Of a DNA stretch of 64,000 nt, positions 52,472 to 62,018 are shown piece after piece. The stretch covers positions 2,604,001-2,668,000 of the forward strand of contig CP126125.1 of the NCBI GenBank assembly GCA_030123525.1, in the 5' to 3' direction. The DNA is from ELB16-189 sp018266435 (GTDB lineage: Bacteria; Bacteroidota; Bacteroidia; Cytophagales; Cyclobacteriaceae). Numbering within the stretch: the first letter of the stretch is position 1; each line of letters starts with the position of its first letter. The translations under genes were made by a program, and so were the position numbers. The notes under the pieces were generated by a model. That model was not told where the DNA came from and ran no database searches. It saw nothing but the letters and a program-made list of their open reading frames with translations.

Positions 52472-53088
52472 GGAAGTACATGATTTTAGTAGCATTGATT
52501 GTTTCTGTTTCTGCCCTGGCACAAAGCCAGTCTGAGAAAGATAAAATCAAAGAATTAGAATTGATGAGGCAAATGGATCGTACCAGAAAAATAAATATGA
52601 GAATAGATTCAGCCGTGCGTCTGTCGGATGAAGGCCGCTACCAGGAAGCCGATGCAAAGTTTCGGATGATTTTAAAATCTATTCACAGTGTTCCTTCCGA
52701 CCTGACGTATCATTTTGGTAAAAATTCTTTTTTTCTAGGTAAGTACCGGCAGAGTATTGACTGGCTGAACAAATACATTCAACTGAAAGGCACCCAGGGG
52801 CAATATTCAGAACAGACCATTGAATGGCTGACCAAAGCAGAAAACGAATTACTCAAAGAAAAAGAACAAGAAAATAAACATGCCTACGAAGTATTGTCGG
52901 GTGATTATTACATTGACTGCGGAGCCACAGGCAAAGTAGTTTGCCCATCGTGCAAAGGATCAGGTGTGGTCGTGAAAAAAAATTATTTTGGTGATGTATA
53001 TAAATCTTGCCCGGCCTGTGACAAGCGTGGTTACCTGACCTGCGATGAATACAACAAACTATTAAAGGGAAGACTGATAGTTGATTGA
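52468..53088 (+). CDS. exported TPR-like protein with DnaJ-type zinc motifs
   Basis: The 206-residue protein has a signal peptide (MILVALIVSVSALAQ), a helical TPR-like region (about 45-135; SDEGRYQEADAKFRMILKS), and a C-terminal cysteine region with VCPSCKGSGVV and SCPACDKRGYLTC. These are CxxCxGxG-like zinc-binding repeats as in DnaJ. An exported protein with such motifs is unusual; a redox or zinc role is possible. It is coupled to the ACMSD-like gene by an ATGA overlap. Confidence 0.78.
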   Translation: MRKYMILVALIVSVSALAQSQSEKDKIKELELMRQMDRTRKINMRIDSAVRLSDEGRYQEADAKFRMILKSIHSVPSDLTYHFGKNSFFLGKYRQSIDWLNKYIQLKGTQGQYSEQTIEWLTKAENELLKEKEQENKHAYEVLSGDYYIDCGATGKVVCPSCKGSGVVVKKNYFGDVYKSCPACDKRGYLTCDEYNKLLKGRLIVD

Positions 53089-53144
53089 TGCCTTCGCGTT
53101 TAAAAACACAGGCCGTTCCAATTACTTGTTACTTGCTAATTTTT

Positions 53145-53152
53145 TATCTTTG
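53145..53152 (+). promoter_or_regulatory. -7 promoter box ahead of trhO
   Basis: TATCTTTG matches TAnnTTTG exactly. A TTG occurs 16 bases upstream, while TTAC is at the usual 19-base spacing. The start codon lies only 8 bases after the box, so the transcript would have a leader of just a few bases. Confidence 0.55.
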
Positions 53153-53160
53153 CAGCCGAT

Positions 53161-54213
53161 ATGCTACATAACCGAAAAAATGGTAAAGAACTGAAACACC
53201 AGATTAAACTTTCTCCAGTAAAGAGAATTACCATTTCATTTTATAAGTATCACCACATAGAAAATCCTCAGACTTTTCGTGACCAGTTATACCTATTGCT
53301 TGATAATTTAGGAGTACTAGGCCGGATATATGTAGCCACAGAGGGAATTAATGCGCAGGTTAGTGTGCCTGACAGTAACCTGGAAAATTTCAAGGTACAG
53401 TTATTCGAAATAGATTTTCTTCAAAATATCCGGCTGAATATGGCCATTGAAGATGATGGCAAGTCATTCTTCAAACTAAAAATCCTCGTGCGAAAAAAAA
53501 TTGTTGCTGACGGGCTTAATGACGATTCGTTTGACGTAACCCACAGTGGCAAGCACGTAAGTGCTCAAGAGTTTAATGAGTTGGCAGACAACCCCAATAC
53601 GCTTATTGTAGATATGCGCAATCATTACGAAAGCGAAGTGGGCCGTTTTAAAAACGCCATTTGTCCCAATGCTGATACATTTCGTGAAGAATTAAAAATT
53701 GCTGAGCACCTTCTTGAAGATAAAAAAGACAATAACATTCTCATGTACTGCACGGGAGGTATTCGGTGCGAAAAGGCCAGTGCCTGGATGAAGCATATTG
53801 GTTTTAAAAATGTTTTTCAATTGGATGGAGGCATCATCGAATACACCCGACAAGTAAAAGAACAACAACTGGAGAATAAATTCATCGGAAAAAATTTTGT
53901 GTTTGACGAACGCCTCGGTGAGCGAATATCAGAAGATGTAATCAGTCAATGCCACCAATGTGGCAACCCTTGTGATAACCACACCAATTGCAAGAATGAT
54001 GGGTGTCATTTGCTTTTTATCCAATGCGATGAATGTAAAGAAAAATATACCGGCTGTTGCTCCGATGAATGTAAAAAAATAATTGAACTCCCATTTGAAA
54101 AACAAAAAGAAATCAGGAGAGGAATTAATAAAGGAAGGCAGGTTTTTAAAAAAGGAAGGGCAAATAAACTTCGGGTTAACAACGAACACCTGCAAACTGT
54201 AGTGAAAGAGTAA
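53161..54213 (+). CDS. trhO: tRNA uridine(34) hydroxylase, rhodanese-related
   Basis: The 350-residue protein belongs to the TrhO/YceA family that hydroxylates U34 of some tRNAs. The N-terminal domain has YVATEGINAQVSVP at about 60-73, the central rhodanese domain (about 125-240) has the catalytic cysteine in MYCTGGIRCEKAS, and the C-terminal tail has a cysteine-rich zinc-type region (CHQCGNPCDNHTNC, CDECKEKYTGCCSDEC). The basic C-terminal end is usual. ATG 53161 directly follows a promoter box. Confidence 0.93.
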   Translation: MLHNRKNGKELKHQIKLSPVKRITISFYKYHHIENPQTFRDQLYLLLDNLGVLGRIYVATEGINAQVSVPDSNLENFKVQLFEIDFLQNIRLNMAIEDDGKSFFKLKILVRKKIVADGLNDDSFDVTHSGKHVSAQEFNELADNPNTLIVDMRNHYESEVGRFKNAICPNADTFREELKIAEHLLEDKKDNNILMYCTGGIRCEKASAWMKHIGFKNVFQLDGGIIEYTRQVKEQQLENKFIGKNFVFDERLGERISEDVISQCHQCGNPCDNHTNCKNDGCHLLFIQCDECKEKYTGCCSDECKKIIELPFEKQKEIRRGINKGRQVFKKGRANKLRVNNEHLQTVVKE

Positions 54214-54368
54214 TGGCACAACCGCTCATTTATCCTTTAGTGATTGGTCAATATGCACCGCAGTTTGGATTTTATCTTAACCTGATAATTTCTTTACTTA
54301 GCAGAAAACAAATGGCATTTAAGCTACCAAGCCTTCTTAATTTTATTAATCAACGATAAGATTCAGTC

Positions 54369-55349
54369 GTGGCAAAAATAAAATACTATTACGATACAGA
54401 AACGTGTAAGTACGAACGAATCAAAACCAGTACAGGTGATATTGTTTTAAATATAGCCGGTATTCTGTTGTTGACTTTTGGTATGGCCGTAGGGTTGATT
54501 TTCATAGCCGGTAATTATTTTGAATCACCCCGCGAGGTGATGTTGAAAAATGAGGTAAAAGAAATGGAATTCTACTATCAAAACTTAGATGGGGAATACC
54601 AGAAACTAAAAGCCCAGTTATCAGGCATGGAATACCGCGATGATAATATTTATCGTGCGGTACTTGGGGCTGAGCCTATTGATAAAAACATACGTCAGGG
54701 TGGGGTAGGAGGAGCCGACCGGTTTGAGGGGATACGCAGCAAAAATATTCAGCACGAAGACCTGATTATAAAAATAAAGGAGACGATGATGCAACTCAAA
54801 CGCAAGGTGTATATCGAATCCAAATCACAGGATGACCTGGTGTCTATGGCTGAAAACAAAGAGAAACTTTTCGCTTCCATTCCAGCCATCCAGCCAATAG
54901 CCAATAAGGAATTAATCGCGTTGGCTTCGGGCTACGGTTTTAGAATCCACCCGGTATATAAGGTGCTGAAAATGCACACGGGTGTTGATTTTGCAGCTAG
55001 CATTGGTACGCCTATTTATGCTACAGCCGATGGTGTGATTGATAAATTAGAAGTGAGTTTTGCCGGTTATGGCAAAGTGCTTGAAATAGACCATGGTTTT
55101 GGCTACCGCACCCGGTATGCGCACATGCATGGATTTGCTGTTAGGCAGGGGCAACACATTAAGCGAGGAGACCTCATTGGCTACGTAGGCAACACAGGGT
55201 TATCAACTGCCCCTCATCTTCATTACGAAGTGTTTGTGAATGGTGCGTATGTAAACCCTGTTCATTATTTCTTCAATGATCTCAATGCTACGGAGTATGC
55301 TAAAATCATTGAGTTGGCTTCTGTAGAAAATCAATCGTTAGGAATGTAA
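54369..55349 (+). CDS. M23 family peptidoglycan endopeptidase
   Basis: The 326-residue protein has an N-terminal membrane helix (IAGILLLTFGMAVGLIFIA) at about 27-47, a coiled-coil region (60-160) and a C-terminal M23/LytM domain. Zinc ligands occur in GFRIHPVYKVLKMHTGVDFAA, and TRYAHMHGFAV and HLHYEVFVNG complete the site. It should cut peptide cross-links in peptidoglycan from the periplasmic side of the inner membrane. Translation begins at GTG 54369. It lies alone. Confidence 0.93.
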   Translation: MAKIKYYYDTETCKYERIKTSTGDIVLNIAGILLLTFGMAVGLIFIAGNYFESPREVMLKNEVKEMEFYYQNLDGEYQKLKAQLSGMEYRDDNIYRAVLGAEPIDKNIRQGGVGGADRFEGIRSKNIQHEDLIIKIKETMMQLKRKVYIESKSQDDLVSMAENKEKLFASIPAIQPIANKELIALASGYGFRIHPVYKVLKMHTGVDFAASIGTPIYATADGVIDKLEVSFAGYGKVLEIDHGFGYRTRYAHMHGFAVRQGQHIKRGDLIGYVGNTGLSTAPHLHYEVFVNGAYVNPVHYFFNDLNATEYAKIIELASVENQSLGM

Positions 55350-55357
55350 AATAAAAA

Positions 55358-55380
55358 CCCCAAGGCTTTTAACCTTGGGG
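55358..55380 (-). terminator. intrinsic terminator of ahcY
   Basis: The stem CCCCAAGG/CCTTGGGG with a 7-base loop is followed by TTTTTATTTT on the - strand. It lies 33 bases after the ahcY stop and just after the convergent M23 gene; on the + strand no T-run follows. Confidence 0.88.
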
Positions 55381-55412
55381 CTCTCCCTTATTTGAAAACG
55401 GAGAGAAAAACC

Positions 55413-56717
55413 TTAATAACGATAGTAATCCGGTTTGAATGGTCCCTTCACTTCTACGCCAATGTATTTGGCTTGATCACTGGTAAGAGTATCTAACTCA
55501 ACTCCGATTTTTTTCAAGTGCAGTTGAGCTACTTTCTCATCTAAATGTTTGGGTAGCATGTACACTTTATTTTCATACTTGCCGCTGTTAGTCCAAAGTT
55601 CAAGTTGAGCAAGCGTCTGGTTGGTAAATGAGTTGCTCATTACAAACGAAGGGTGGCCGGTGGCGCAACCTAAATTTACCAAACGACCTTCGGCCAATAA
55701 AATTACTTGTCTTCCGTTTTTCAAGGTGTATAGATCAACCTGTGGTTTTACTTCATCTTTGCTGGCGTTTTTGTTTAACCAAGCCACATCAATTTCATTG
55801 TCGAAGTGGCCGATATTACACACAATGGCTTTGTCTTTCATGTTCATGAAATGGCGATCGAGCACGATGCCGAAGTTACCCGTTGCGGTCACCACAATGT
55901 CGGCTTCTTTTACGGCATCGTCCATTTTTTTCACTGCGAACCCATCCATGGCAGCTTGTAATGCACAGATCGGATCAATTTCAGTTACGATTACACGTGC
56001 ACCGGCTCCGCGCAAGGATGCAGCCGAACCTTTGCCTACATCGCCATAGCCGGCTACTACGGCAATTTTTCCAGCCATCATTACATCTGTGGCTCTGCGG
56101 ATAGCATCTACCAATGATTCTTTGCACCCGTATTTGTTGTCAAATTTTGACTTGGTTACCGAGTCGTTGATGTTAATTGCGGGCAGTGGAAGTTTGCCAT
56201 GGTTACTGCGCTCGATTAAGCGGTGAACACCGGTAGTTGTCTCTTCAGAAATTCCTTTGATGCCTGGCACCAACTCGGGGTAGCGGTCTAATACCATATT
56301 GGTGAGGTCGCCTCCGTCATCCAAAATCATATTCAACGGTTTACCACCTTCAAAGGCATGAAGGGTTTGCTCTATGCACCAGTCAAATTCTTTTTCATTC
56401 ATGCCTTTCCATGCAAACACCGGAATGCCGGCAGCAGCAATAGCCGCTGCTGCATGATCTTGCGTAGAAAATATGTTGCACGAACTCCAGCTTACGTCAG
56501 CACCCAGTTCTTTTAAAGTTTCAATCAGTACAGCAGTTTGAATGGTCATGTGCAGGCAGCCTGCAATGCGTGCGCCTTTCAAGGGCTTCTTGGGGCCAAA
56601 CTCTTCGCGGATGGCCATTAGCCCGGGCATTTCAGCCTCGGCTAATTTTATTTCTTTGCGGCCCCAGGCGGCCAGCGACATATCTTTTACTTTGTAAGAA
56701 ATTTTTTCAGCTACCAT
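55413..56717 (-). CDS. ahcY: adenosylhomocysteinase
   Basis: The 434-residue cytoplasmic NAD-dependent enzyme splits S-adenosylhomocysteine into adenosine and homocysteine, recycling the by-product of methylation. Motifs include CLHMTIQTAVLIETL, SSCNIFSTQDHAAAA, the NAD-binding GYGDVGKGSAASLRG at about 218-232 and the C-terminal KPDYYRY. Length is typical for the bacterial form. A -7 promoter box lies 30 bases upstream and a terminator follows; no SAH riboswitch fits in the short leader. Confidence 0.97.
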   Translation of the reverse strand: MVAEKISYKVKDMSLAAWGRKEIKLAEAEMPGLMAIREEFGPKKPLKGARIAGCLHMTIQTAVLIETLKELGADVSWSSCNIFSTQDHAAAAIAAAGIPVFAWKGMNEKEFDWCIEQTLHAFEGGKPLNMILDDGGDLTNMVLDRYPELVPGIKGISEETTTGVHRLIERSNHGKLPLPAININDSVTKSKFDNKYGCKESLVDAIRRATDVMMAGKIAVVAGYGDVGKGSAASLRGAGARVIVTEIDPICALQAAMDGFAVKKMDDAVKEADIVVTATGNFGIVLDRHFMNMKDKAIVCNIGHFDNEIDVAWLNKNASKDEVKPQVDLYTLKNGRQVILLAEGRLVNLGCATGHPSFVMSNSFTNQTLAQLELWTNSGKYENKVYMLPKHLDEKVAQLHLKKIGVELDTLTSDQAKYIGVEVKGPFKPDYYRY

Positions 56718-56746
56718 ATATTTTTTGATTTTTTCAAATTAGTGGG

Positions 56747-56754
56747 CAAAGATA
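56747..56754 (-). promoter_or_regulatory. -7 promoter box of ahcY
   Basis: On the - strand TATCTTTG matches the consensus exactly. Transcription would start near 56740, leaving a leader of about 23 bases before the ATG. Confidence 0.55.
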
Positions 56755-56821
56755 AGGCAAAGGTTTGAGAACAGGAATTGAATTTTATTCTATTGAAACA
56801 GTCTCTGTAAACTGCATTATT

Positions 56822-57901
56822 TTATTTCATAAACTCGGCTATCAACCGATGAAAATGATGCGTGCCCGGCTCGCGGGTTACTGAATAGCGGCCATGCCGA
56901 TAGTACCTTGACCGAATCCCTTTTTGTACATTTTGCACAATGTCTTCATCTTCCAACTCTACTTTGTGCAGATCAGCCCCCGCTCCTTGTCTCAATTTAC
57001 TCTCATCCCATACATAAGAGAGAAAGGAGACTTTGGTTTGGGTTACACTCACAGGTTGAACTATGTTGACCGATAATCCCCAGGGATAAAAATTGAACAT
57101 TAGGTTAGGAAAGACCCAGAAATAATAGCTTGCGATTTTTTTTCCATGATCGGGCGAGGCGGGAGGCAGATTAAAAATCAGTTCGCCTTCTTTGGCAATC
57201 CCCAGTTGCAGGCTGGAATATTGAAAAAGTTCGATGGAATAATTTCCGTAGTCGATTACTGAATTTAATCCGGTATGAACGAAAGGAATGTGAAACCCTT
57301 CAAGGTAATTTTCACAATACAAAGCCCAGTGCGCATTGACCACATACTCTTTTGATAGTTCGGGATGAAAAACAAAATCACTGAAAGGCATCCAACCGAT
57401 GCGGTCCATCATGGGCTGTAAAAATTCTTTTGCATGGAATTGTGATGTGAGCGAGGCGAATAACCATTTTCCCCAGGTGAATAACGGAAGACGATGCAGG
57501 TCGTCTTCTGGTGAAGGAAAATTTTGTACTTCTTTGAATTCAGGCATGGATAAGAACTTGCCATTGAGGTGAAACCTGCGGCCGTGGTACTTACAACGGA
57601 AGTCATTCAGCTGGCATGGGCGCTCTACCACTATGTTTCCACGGTGCGTACAGACATTAGACAAGCAGTGCAGGGTTTCGTTTTTATCTTTTACAAGAAT
57701 AAGCGGTTCGTTCAGAAATCCTTCTAACAAGTTAACCGGTGTGGCCCAGCCTTTTTCTTTTACCTGATCGGTATCGCCAATGAAATGCCAACCTTTAGCG
57801 AATATTTTTTCTTTAGACTGCTCAAAAAAATCTTCTTTTAAATAAAAAGAGGTATCGAGAGTTTGGGCTAACGAAATGTTGGGGTCAACAAAAAAATTCA
57901 T
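56822..57901 (-). CDS. Rieske-type aromatic ring-hydroxylating oxygenase, alpha subunit
   Basis: The 359-residue protein has a Rieske [2Fe-2S] domain with NVCTHRGNIV and CKYHGRRFHL at about 80-105, and a catalytic domain with mononuclear iron ligands in ENYLEGFHIPFVH at about 194-206. It should oxidise an organic substrate with electrons from a separate reductase; substrate unknown, and no beta subunit or reductase is adjacent. ATG 57901 is preferred to a start at 57922 that adds 7 residues. It is transcribed after the SanA-like and TrmH-like genes, with a spacer of 67 bases. Confidence 0.92.
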   Translation of the reverse strand: MNFFVDPNISLAQTLDTSFYLKEDFFEQSKEKIFAKGWHFIGDTDQVKEKGWATPVNLLEGFLNEPLILVKDKNETLHCLSNVCTHRGNIVVERPCQLNDFRCKYHGRRFHLNGKFLSMPEFKEVQNFPSPEDDLHRLPLFTWGKWLFASLTSQFHAKEFLQPMMDRIGWMPFSDFVFHPELSKEYVVNAHWALYCENYLEGFHIPFVHTGLNSVIDYGNYSIELFQYSSLQLGIAKEGELIFNLPPASPDHGKKIASYYFWVFPNLMFNFYPWGLSVNIVQPVSVTQTKVSFLSYVWDESKLRQGAGADLHKVELEDEDIVQNVQKGIRSRYYRHGRYSVTREPGTHHFHRLIAEFMK

Positions 57902-57968
57902 GCGATAGTGATTTGATCTCACAAATTACACATTTAAGATCAACAGGTACTTAAAAAAATGCTTTGTG

Positions 57969-58622
57969 CTAAATGTGCAGGGGGGCTTTTTCGCCCAAGT
58001 GCTTGGGCGTGGTGTTCAATACGTATAAATCGAGAACGGCTTTTGCCCGTGCAAAATATTCGCGCACATAAACATTGAAGGGGGTTTCATCGCCTGGCTC
58101 CTGGGTGGCCAGCACTACGGCATCGATATGATAATACCGGCTGATGAATAAAGCCCGGTAACTGTGAAACGGCTGTGTGATGATGGTGATTTTATCCTGT
58201 CCAAAAATTTCTTTACTGCGTACAATGGAGTCCAGCGTGCGAAGCCCGGCCAGGTCCAGCGTTATGGCGCTATCTGGTACGTGTAGTTTGATCAGCGCTT
58301 TTTTCATCTCCATCGGCTCATTGTAATAGCGTGTTCGGTTGTCACCGCTCAGAATGAAGTGAGAGACCTTTCCTTCGTGATATAATTCGGCAGCAGCTTT
58401 GATGCGGTTTTCAAAAAATGGATTGCTTGACCCGTTTTTCAATTTGCTGCTCGTGCCCAGTACCAAGGCCACCTGGCGCTTGGGAAACTGACGGATATTG
58501 GTCAGTACTTTGTCTTCGGTGCTTTTGATTACCCAAACATTGGCCATCAAGCATAATAAAATGATGCCGGCAAAACAAACTATCAACACACGTTTCAACT
58601 TAGGCCACCACGTCATAGACAA
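57969..58622 (-). CDS. SanA/YdcF family inner-membrane protein (DUF218)
   Basis: The 217-residue protein has one N-terminal membrane helix (VLIVCFAGIILLCLMANVWV) and a DUF218 domain facing the periplasm, with ALVLGTSSKLKNGSSN, FENRIKAAAELYHEGKV, FILSGDNR and ITQPFHSYRALFIS. SanA of enteric bacteria affects envelope barrier function. ATG at 58616 is an alternative start. It follows the TrmH-like gene by 22 bases. Confidence 0.9.
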   Translation of the reverse strand: MSMTWWPKLKRVLIVCFAGIILLCLMANVWVIKSTEDKVLTNIRQFPKRQVALVLGTSSKLKNGSSNPFFENRIKAAAELYHEGKVSHFILSGDNRTRYYNEPMEMKKALIKLHVPDSAITLDLAGLRTLDSIVRSKEIFGQDKITIITQPFHSYRALFISRYYHIDAVVLATQEPGDETPFNVYVREYFARAKAVLDLYVLNTTPKHLGEKAPLHI

Positions 58623-58644
58623 ATTGATTAAAGCAAGAACAAAG

Positions 58645-59337
58645 TTACTGATTCATGCGGAGAAATTCCTGCTCAATCAAATCAGATCTTCGCACTGACT
58701 TGCGATACCATTCCAGGCGCAGGGCTTCTTTTTCATCCGAAGATAAATTCCAGGCAGTATTAGAGTCTTTTACTTTGGTTAATAACGTGTGCAGGCAAAT
58801 AGCGGCACTGACTGAAATATTAAAACTTTCGGTGAAGCCATACATCGGGATAAAAATTTTTTCATCGGCTTGGTTCAAGGCAAAATCAGATGAGCCTTTG
58901 AGTTCATTACCCATCACCAATGCTATTTTGGAATCGACCAATACTTCATGCACCGGCTTACCGTCAGGCGAAGGGTCAGCAACGACAAGGCGGTACCCCT
59001 GTTCGCGAAGGTTGCGAAAGCAAATCTCTGTATTGTTGAAGCCCTTCATTTTATAGCGGTGGATATTTATCCACTTGTTTGAACCCTTCAATACTTTTTT
59101 ATTGGTGCCGTATTTGTTTTCATGTTCAATGATGTGAATGTCTTGCAATCCGAGGCACTCAGCCGTACGCACCGTAGCGCTGGCATTTTGCGATTGATAA
59201 ATATCTTCCAGCACCAGTGTAATATGACGGGTACGGTGGTTCAACACTTGTTCGATAAGTTTTTTTCTATGGTCGGTAATGTATTGACCAAGATGCCCGG
59301 TGAGTGATGGTTTCACGTGCAAAAGGTAGTACTTCAA
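58645..59337 (-). CDS. TrmH-type tRNA/rRNA ribose 2'-O-methyltransferase (SPOUT)
   Basis: The 230-residue protein is a SPOUT methyltransferase similar to tRNA Gm18 methyltransferase. Motifs are LVLEDIYQSQNASATVRTAECLG at about 41-63, ALVMGNELKGSS at about 135-147 and the knot segment IPMYGFTESFNISVSAAICLH at about 163-183. It methylates RNA using SAM; Gm18 is the best guess. The start is TTG at 59337; GTG at 59316 is an alternative. Confidence 0.9.
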   Translation of the reverse strand: MKYYLLHVKPSLTGHLGQYITDHRKKLIEQVLNHRTRHITLVLEDIYQSQNASATVRTAECLGLQDIHIIEHENKYGTNKKVLKGSNKWINIHRYKMKGFNNTEICFRNLREQGYRLVVADPSPDGKPVHEVLVDSKIALVMGNELKGSSDFALNQADEKIFIPMYGFTESFNISVSAAICLHTLLTKVKDSNTAWNLSSDEKEALRLEWYRKSVRRSDLIEQEFLRMNQ

Positions 59338-59367
59338 CCGATTGCTTCAAAGTATTGCAGGTATTAA

Positions 59368-59398
59368 TTGGTTGAGTCGCAAAAGGCAACTAATTTTC
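59368..59398 (+). promoter_or_regulatory. possible ppc promoter
   Basis: TTG (59368-59370) and TAATTTTC (59391-59398) are spaced by 20 bases, close to the Bacteroidota consensus with one mismatch. The ppc start follows 20 bases later. Confidence 0.35.
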
Positions 59399-59417
59399 GT
59401 AAACGATTATAATAAAT

Positions 59418-61988
59418 ATGCTTTCGAGATACGATGAATGGGTGGGCTCACGGTTTCACATTTACAATAGTTTGTTTCTTAATCTTCCCTTTCATAACAT
59501 TTTGCGCACCGGTACTTTGCTGCCACTGCTCCAGCAAGAGTGCGCAGCAGAATTTGAAAAAGGAACATCGGCCAACGATATCATCGAGCATTTTTTTCGT
59601 GATTATGCTCCTTCGCTGAATCCGCAAGACCGGTTTGATATTTTATTCAACTTTATTCAGTATGTGGAGCGACAAGTGGCTTTGTTTGATTCGGTAGAAG
59701 ACGCTGCCTTTGAAGAAGTGAACAACATAGCCGGAAACGGCACCGTACCCGCCTTGCTGCTTCAGGCTAAGTATGAAGATAAAATTGAAGAACTAAAATC
59801 AAGAATGGATGAATTTAGTTTACGCCTGGTACTCACCGCTCACCCTACTCAGTTTTATCCGGGTCATGTGCTGGGAATTTTAACTGATTTGGAAGGCGCA
59901 ATTCGAAGCAATAACCTGAGAAACATTAATTTGTTGCTAAGCCAAATGGGTAAAACGGCATTCATCAATCAGGAAAAACCAACACCCTATGACGAAGCGG
60001 TTTCTCTTTGCTGGTACCTCGAAAATGTTTTTTATAATTCAATTCCGCAAGTCATTCAATCGCTGGCCGAAGGAGTGCAATTGAATTTGTCGGAGTGGAG
60101 CAATAACCGGCTGGTGGTCATTGGTTTTTGGCCAGGAGGCGATCGTGACGGCAATCCGTTTGTAACCTCTGAAATTACGTTAAGGGTAGCGGCACGCTTG
60201 CGCGAATCTGTTTTTAAGTGTTATTACAACGACATTCGCCTGTTACGCAGAAGGCTCACCTTTCGAGGAGTGAATAAAATCATCATCGAAATTGAACGCA
60301 AAATTTTTGGAATGGTGTTTTCCAATGAAAAAAACTATCATACTCCCGATGAAATATTGCGAGATCTAAAAAAAGCAAGAACGCTATTAGTGAGCGAGCA
60401 CAATGGCTTGTTTCTCGATTTGCTGGATGCATTTATTTTAAAATTGAATTTATTTGGGTTTCATTTTGCCAGCCTTGATGTGCGCCAGGATAGCCGCAAG
60501 CATGATGCAGTTTGGACTGAAATCATAACATCACTTCATGCAACTGGCGAGTCTTTGTCGTACAAAGAATTTGAAAAGCGAAAACAACATGAACAAATTG
60601 AATATTTGCTATCGCTCAATACAGATATCGAGAACAGGAAATGGGAGGATACTCTTACCTACGAAACAATCCACAGTTTGTTGGCAATCAAAAAAATTCA
60701 ACAAGAAAACGGAAAGCAGGCCTGTCATCGGTACGTTATAAGCAATTGCCAAAGTGCGCTGCACATCATTGAAGTTTTTGTTTTGGCTAAATTACTGATG
60801 GGCAATGCCGATGGCCTGGAACTGGACATCATTCCTTTGTTCGAAACGATTGATGACCTGGCACACGCCCCACGTATTATGGATGAGATTTATTCAATTC
60901 CGGCATACCGTGATCATTTGTTGAAACGAAAAAGCCACCAAACAATCATGCTCGGTTTTTCTGATGGCACCAAAGACGGAGGCTACCTGCGCGCCAATTG
61001 GTCAATCTTTCGGGCTAAAGAAAATCTAACGGCTGTTTCGCGCAAGCATGCCATGAAAGCGTTGTTTTTTGATGGACGGGGAGGGCCGCCTGCGCGTGGC
61101 GGAGGCAATACCCATGACTTCTATTCTTCGCTTGGAAACACCATTGAGCACCAGGAAGTGCAGATTACCATTCAGGGACAAACCATCAGTTCTAATTTTG
61201 GAAAACCAACTTCTTCTAAATATAACTTAGAGCAATTACTTTCTTCGGGTCTGGAGGGCAAAGTGTTCGACCGAAAGGAAGGCCAGCTTTCAGAAGAAAA
61301 CAAACAACTTTTAGATGACCTGGCCGAGGAAGCATACCGATGTTATTTGGATTTAAAGAACGATTCCAAGTTTGTTCCGTATTTAGAAAAGGTAACACCG
61401 CTTTCTTTTTTTGGCGACACCAACATCAGTTCACGCCCGGTGAAACGAAATACCGAGGAAAAATTAAAATTTTCTGAACTGCGTGCCATTCCTTTTGTGG
61501 GTACGTGGGCGATTATGAAACAAACCATACCCGGATTTTACGGAGTGGGCACAGCGTTACACAAACTTTCGCGTCAAGGGCGCGAAAGTGATCTGAAAAA
61601 ACTGTACGTACACTCACTTTTTTTTCGCACCCTGCTCGATAACAGCATGATGTCACTTACTAAATCAAATTACTCGGCCACTGCGTACCTGGCCGATGAT
61701 CCTGAGTTTGGCGACTTCTGGAAAAAAATGCACAATGAATTCATTCTTTCTAAAGAAATGCTATTGAAAATTTCGGGGATGAGCGAGTTGATGGAAAACA
61801 ACCCAATGATTAAAGAATCGGTGCGGTTGCGCGAGCGAATCGTGTTGCCACTCATTGCCATACAGCAATACGCCCTGATGAACTTGCGAAACATGAGTAA
61901 AAAAAATAAATCTTTTGAGCAGAAGTTTAAGAAATTGGTCATTCGCTGCATGTTTGGCATTATCAATGCTGCACGCAATTCGGCATAA
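59418..61988 (+). CDS. ppc: phosphoenolpyruvate carboxylase
   Basis: The 856-residue enzyme converts phosphoenolpyruvate and bicarbonate to oxaloacetate, replenishing the TCA cycle. Motifs are the catalytic histidine in LVLTAHPTQFYPGH at about 137-150, the glycine-rich WPGGDRDGNPFVT at about 237-249, and FFDGRGGPPARGGGNTHDFYSS near 552, where most enzymes have FHGRGG; Asp replaces the usual His. Length is slightly under the typical 880-930. The rest is normal and no frameshift is seen. Confidence 0.93.
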   Translation: MLSRYDEWVGSRFHIYNSLFLNLPFHNILRTGTLLPLLQQECAAEFEKGTSANDIIEHFFRDYAPSLNPQDRFDILFNFIQYVERQVALFDSVEDAAFEEVNNIAGNGTVPALLLQAKYEDKIEELKSRMDEFSLRLVLTAHPTQFYPGHVLGILTDLEGAIRSNNLRNINLLLSQMGKTAFINQEKPTPYDEAVSLCWYLENVFYNSIPQVIQSLAEGVQLNLSEWSNNRLVVIGFWPGGDRDGNPFVTSEITLRVAARLRESVFKCYYNDIRLLRRRLTFRGVNKIIIEIERKIFGMVFSNEKNYHTPDEILRDLKKARTLLVSEHNGLFLDLLDAFILKLNLFGFHFASLDVRQDSRKHDAVWTEIITSLHATGESLSYKEFEKRKQHEQIEYLLSLNTDIENRKWEDTLTYETIHSLLAIKKIQQENGKQACHRYVISNCQSALHIIEVFVLAKLLMGNADGLELDIIPLFETIDDLAHAPRIMDEIYSIPAYRDHLLKRKSHQTIMLGFSDGTKDGGYLRANWSIFRAKENLTAVSRKHAMKALFFDGRGGPPARGGGNTHDFYSSLGNTIEHQEVQITIQGQTISSNFGKPTSSKYNLEQLLSSGLEGKVFDRKEGQLSEENKQLLDDLAEEAYRCYLDLKNDSKFVPYLEKVTPLSFFGDTNISSRPVKRNTEEKLKFSELRAIPFVGTWAIMKQTIPGFYGVGTALHKLSRQGRESDLKKLYVHSLFFRTLLDNSMMSLTKSNYSATAYLADDPEFGDFWKKMHNEFILSKEMLLKISGMSELMENNPMIKESVRLRERIVLPLIAIQQYALMNLRNMSKKNKSFEQKFKKLVIRCMFGIINAARNSA

Positions 61989-62018
61989 CAAGAAATCATA
62001 CATTAGGTAAATCATCCA

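Noticed and set aside
56718..56821. SAH riboswitch upstream of ahcY
   Set aside because: The predicted leader is only about 23 bases and no conserved aptamer sequence is visible.
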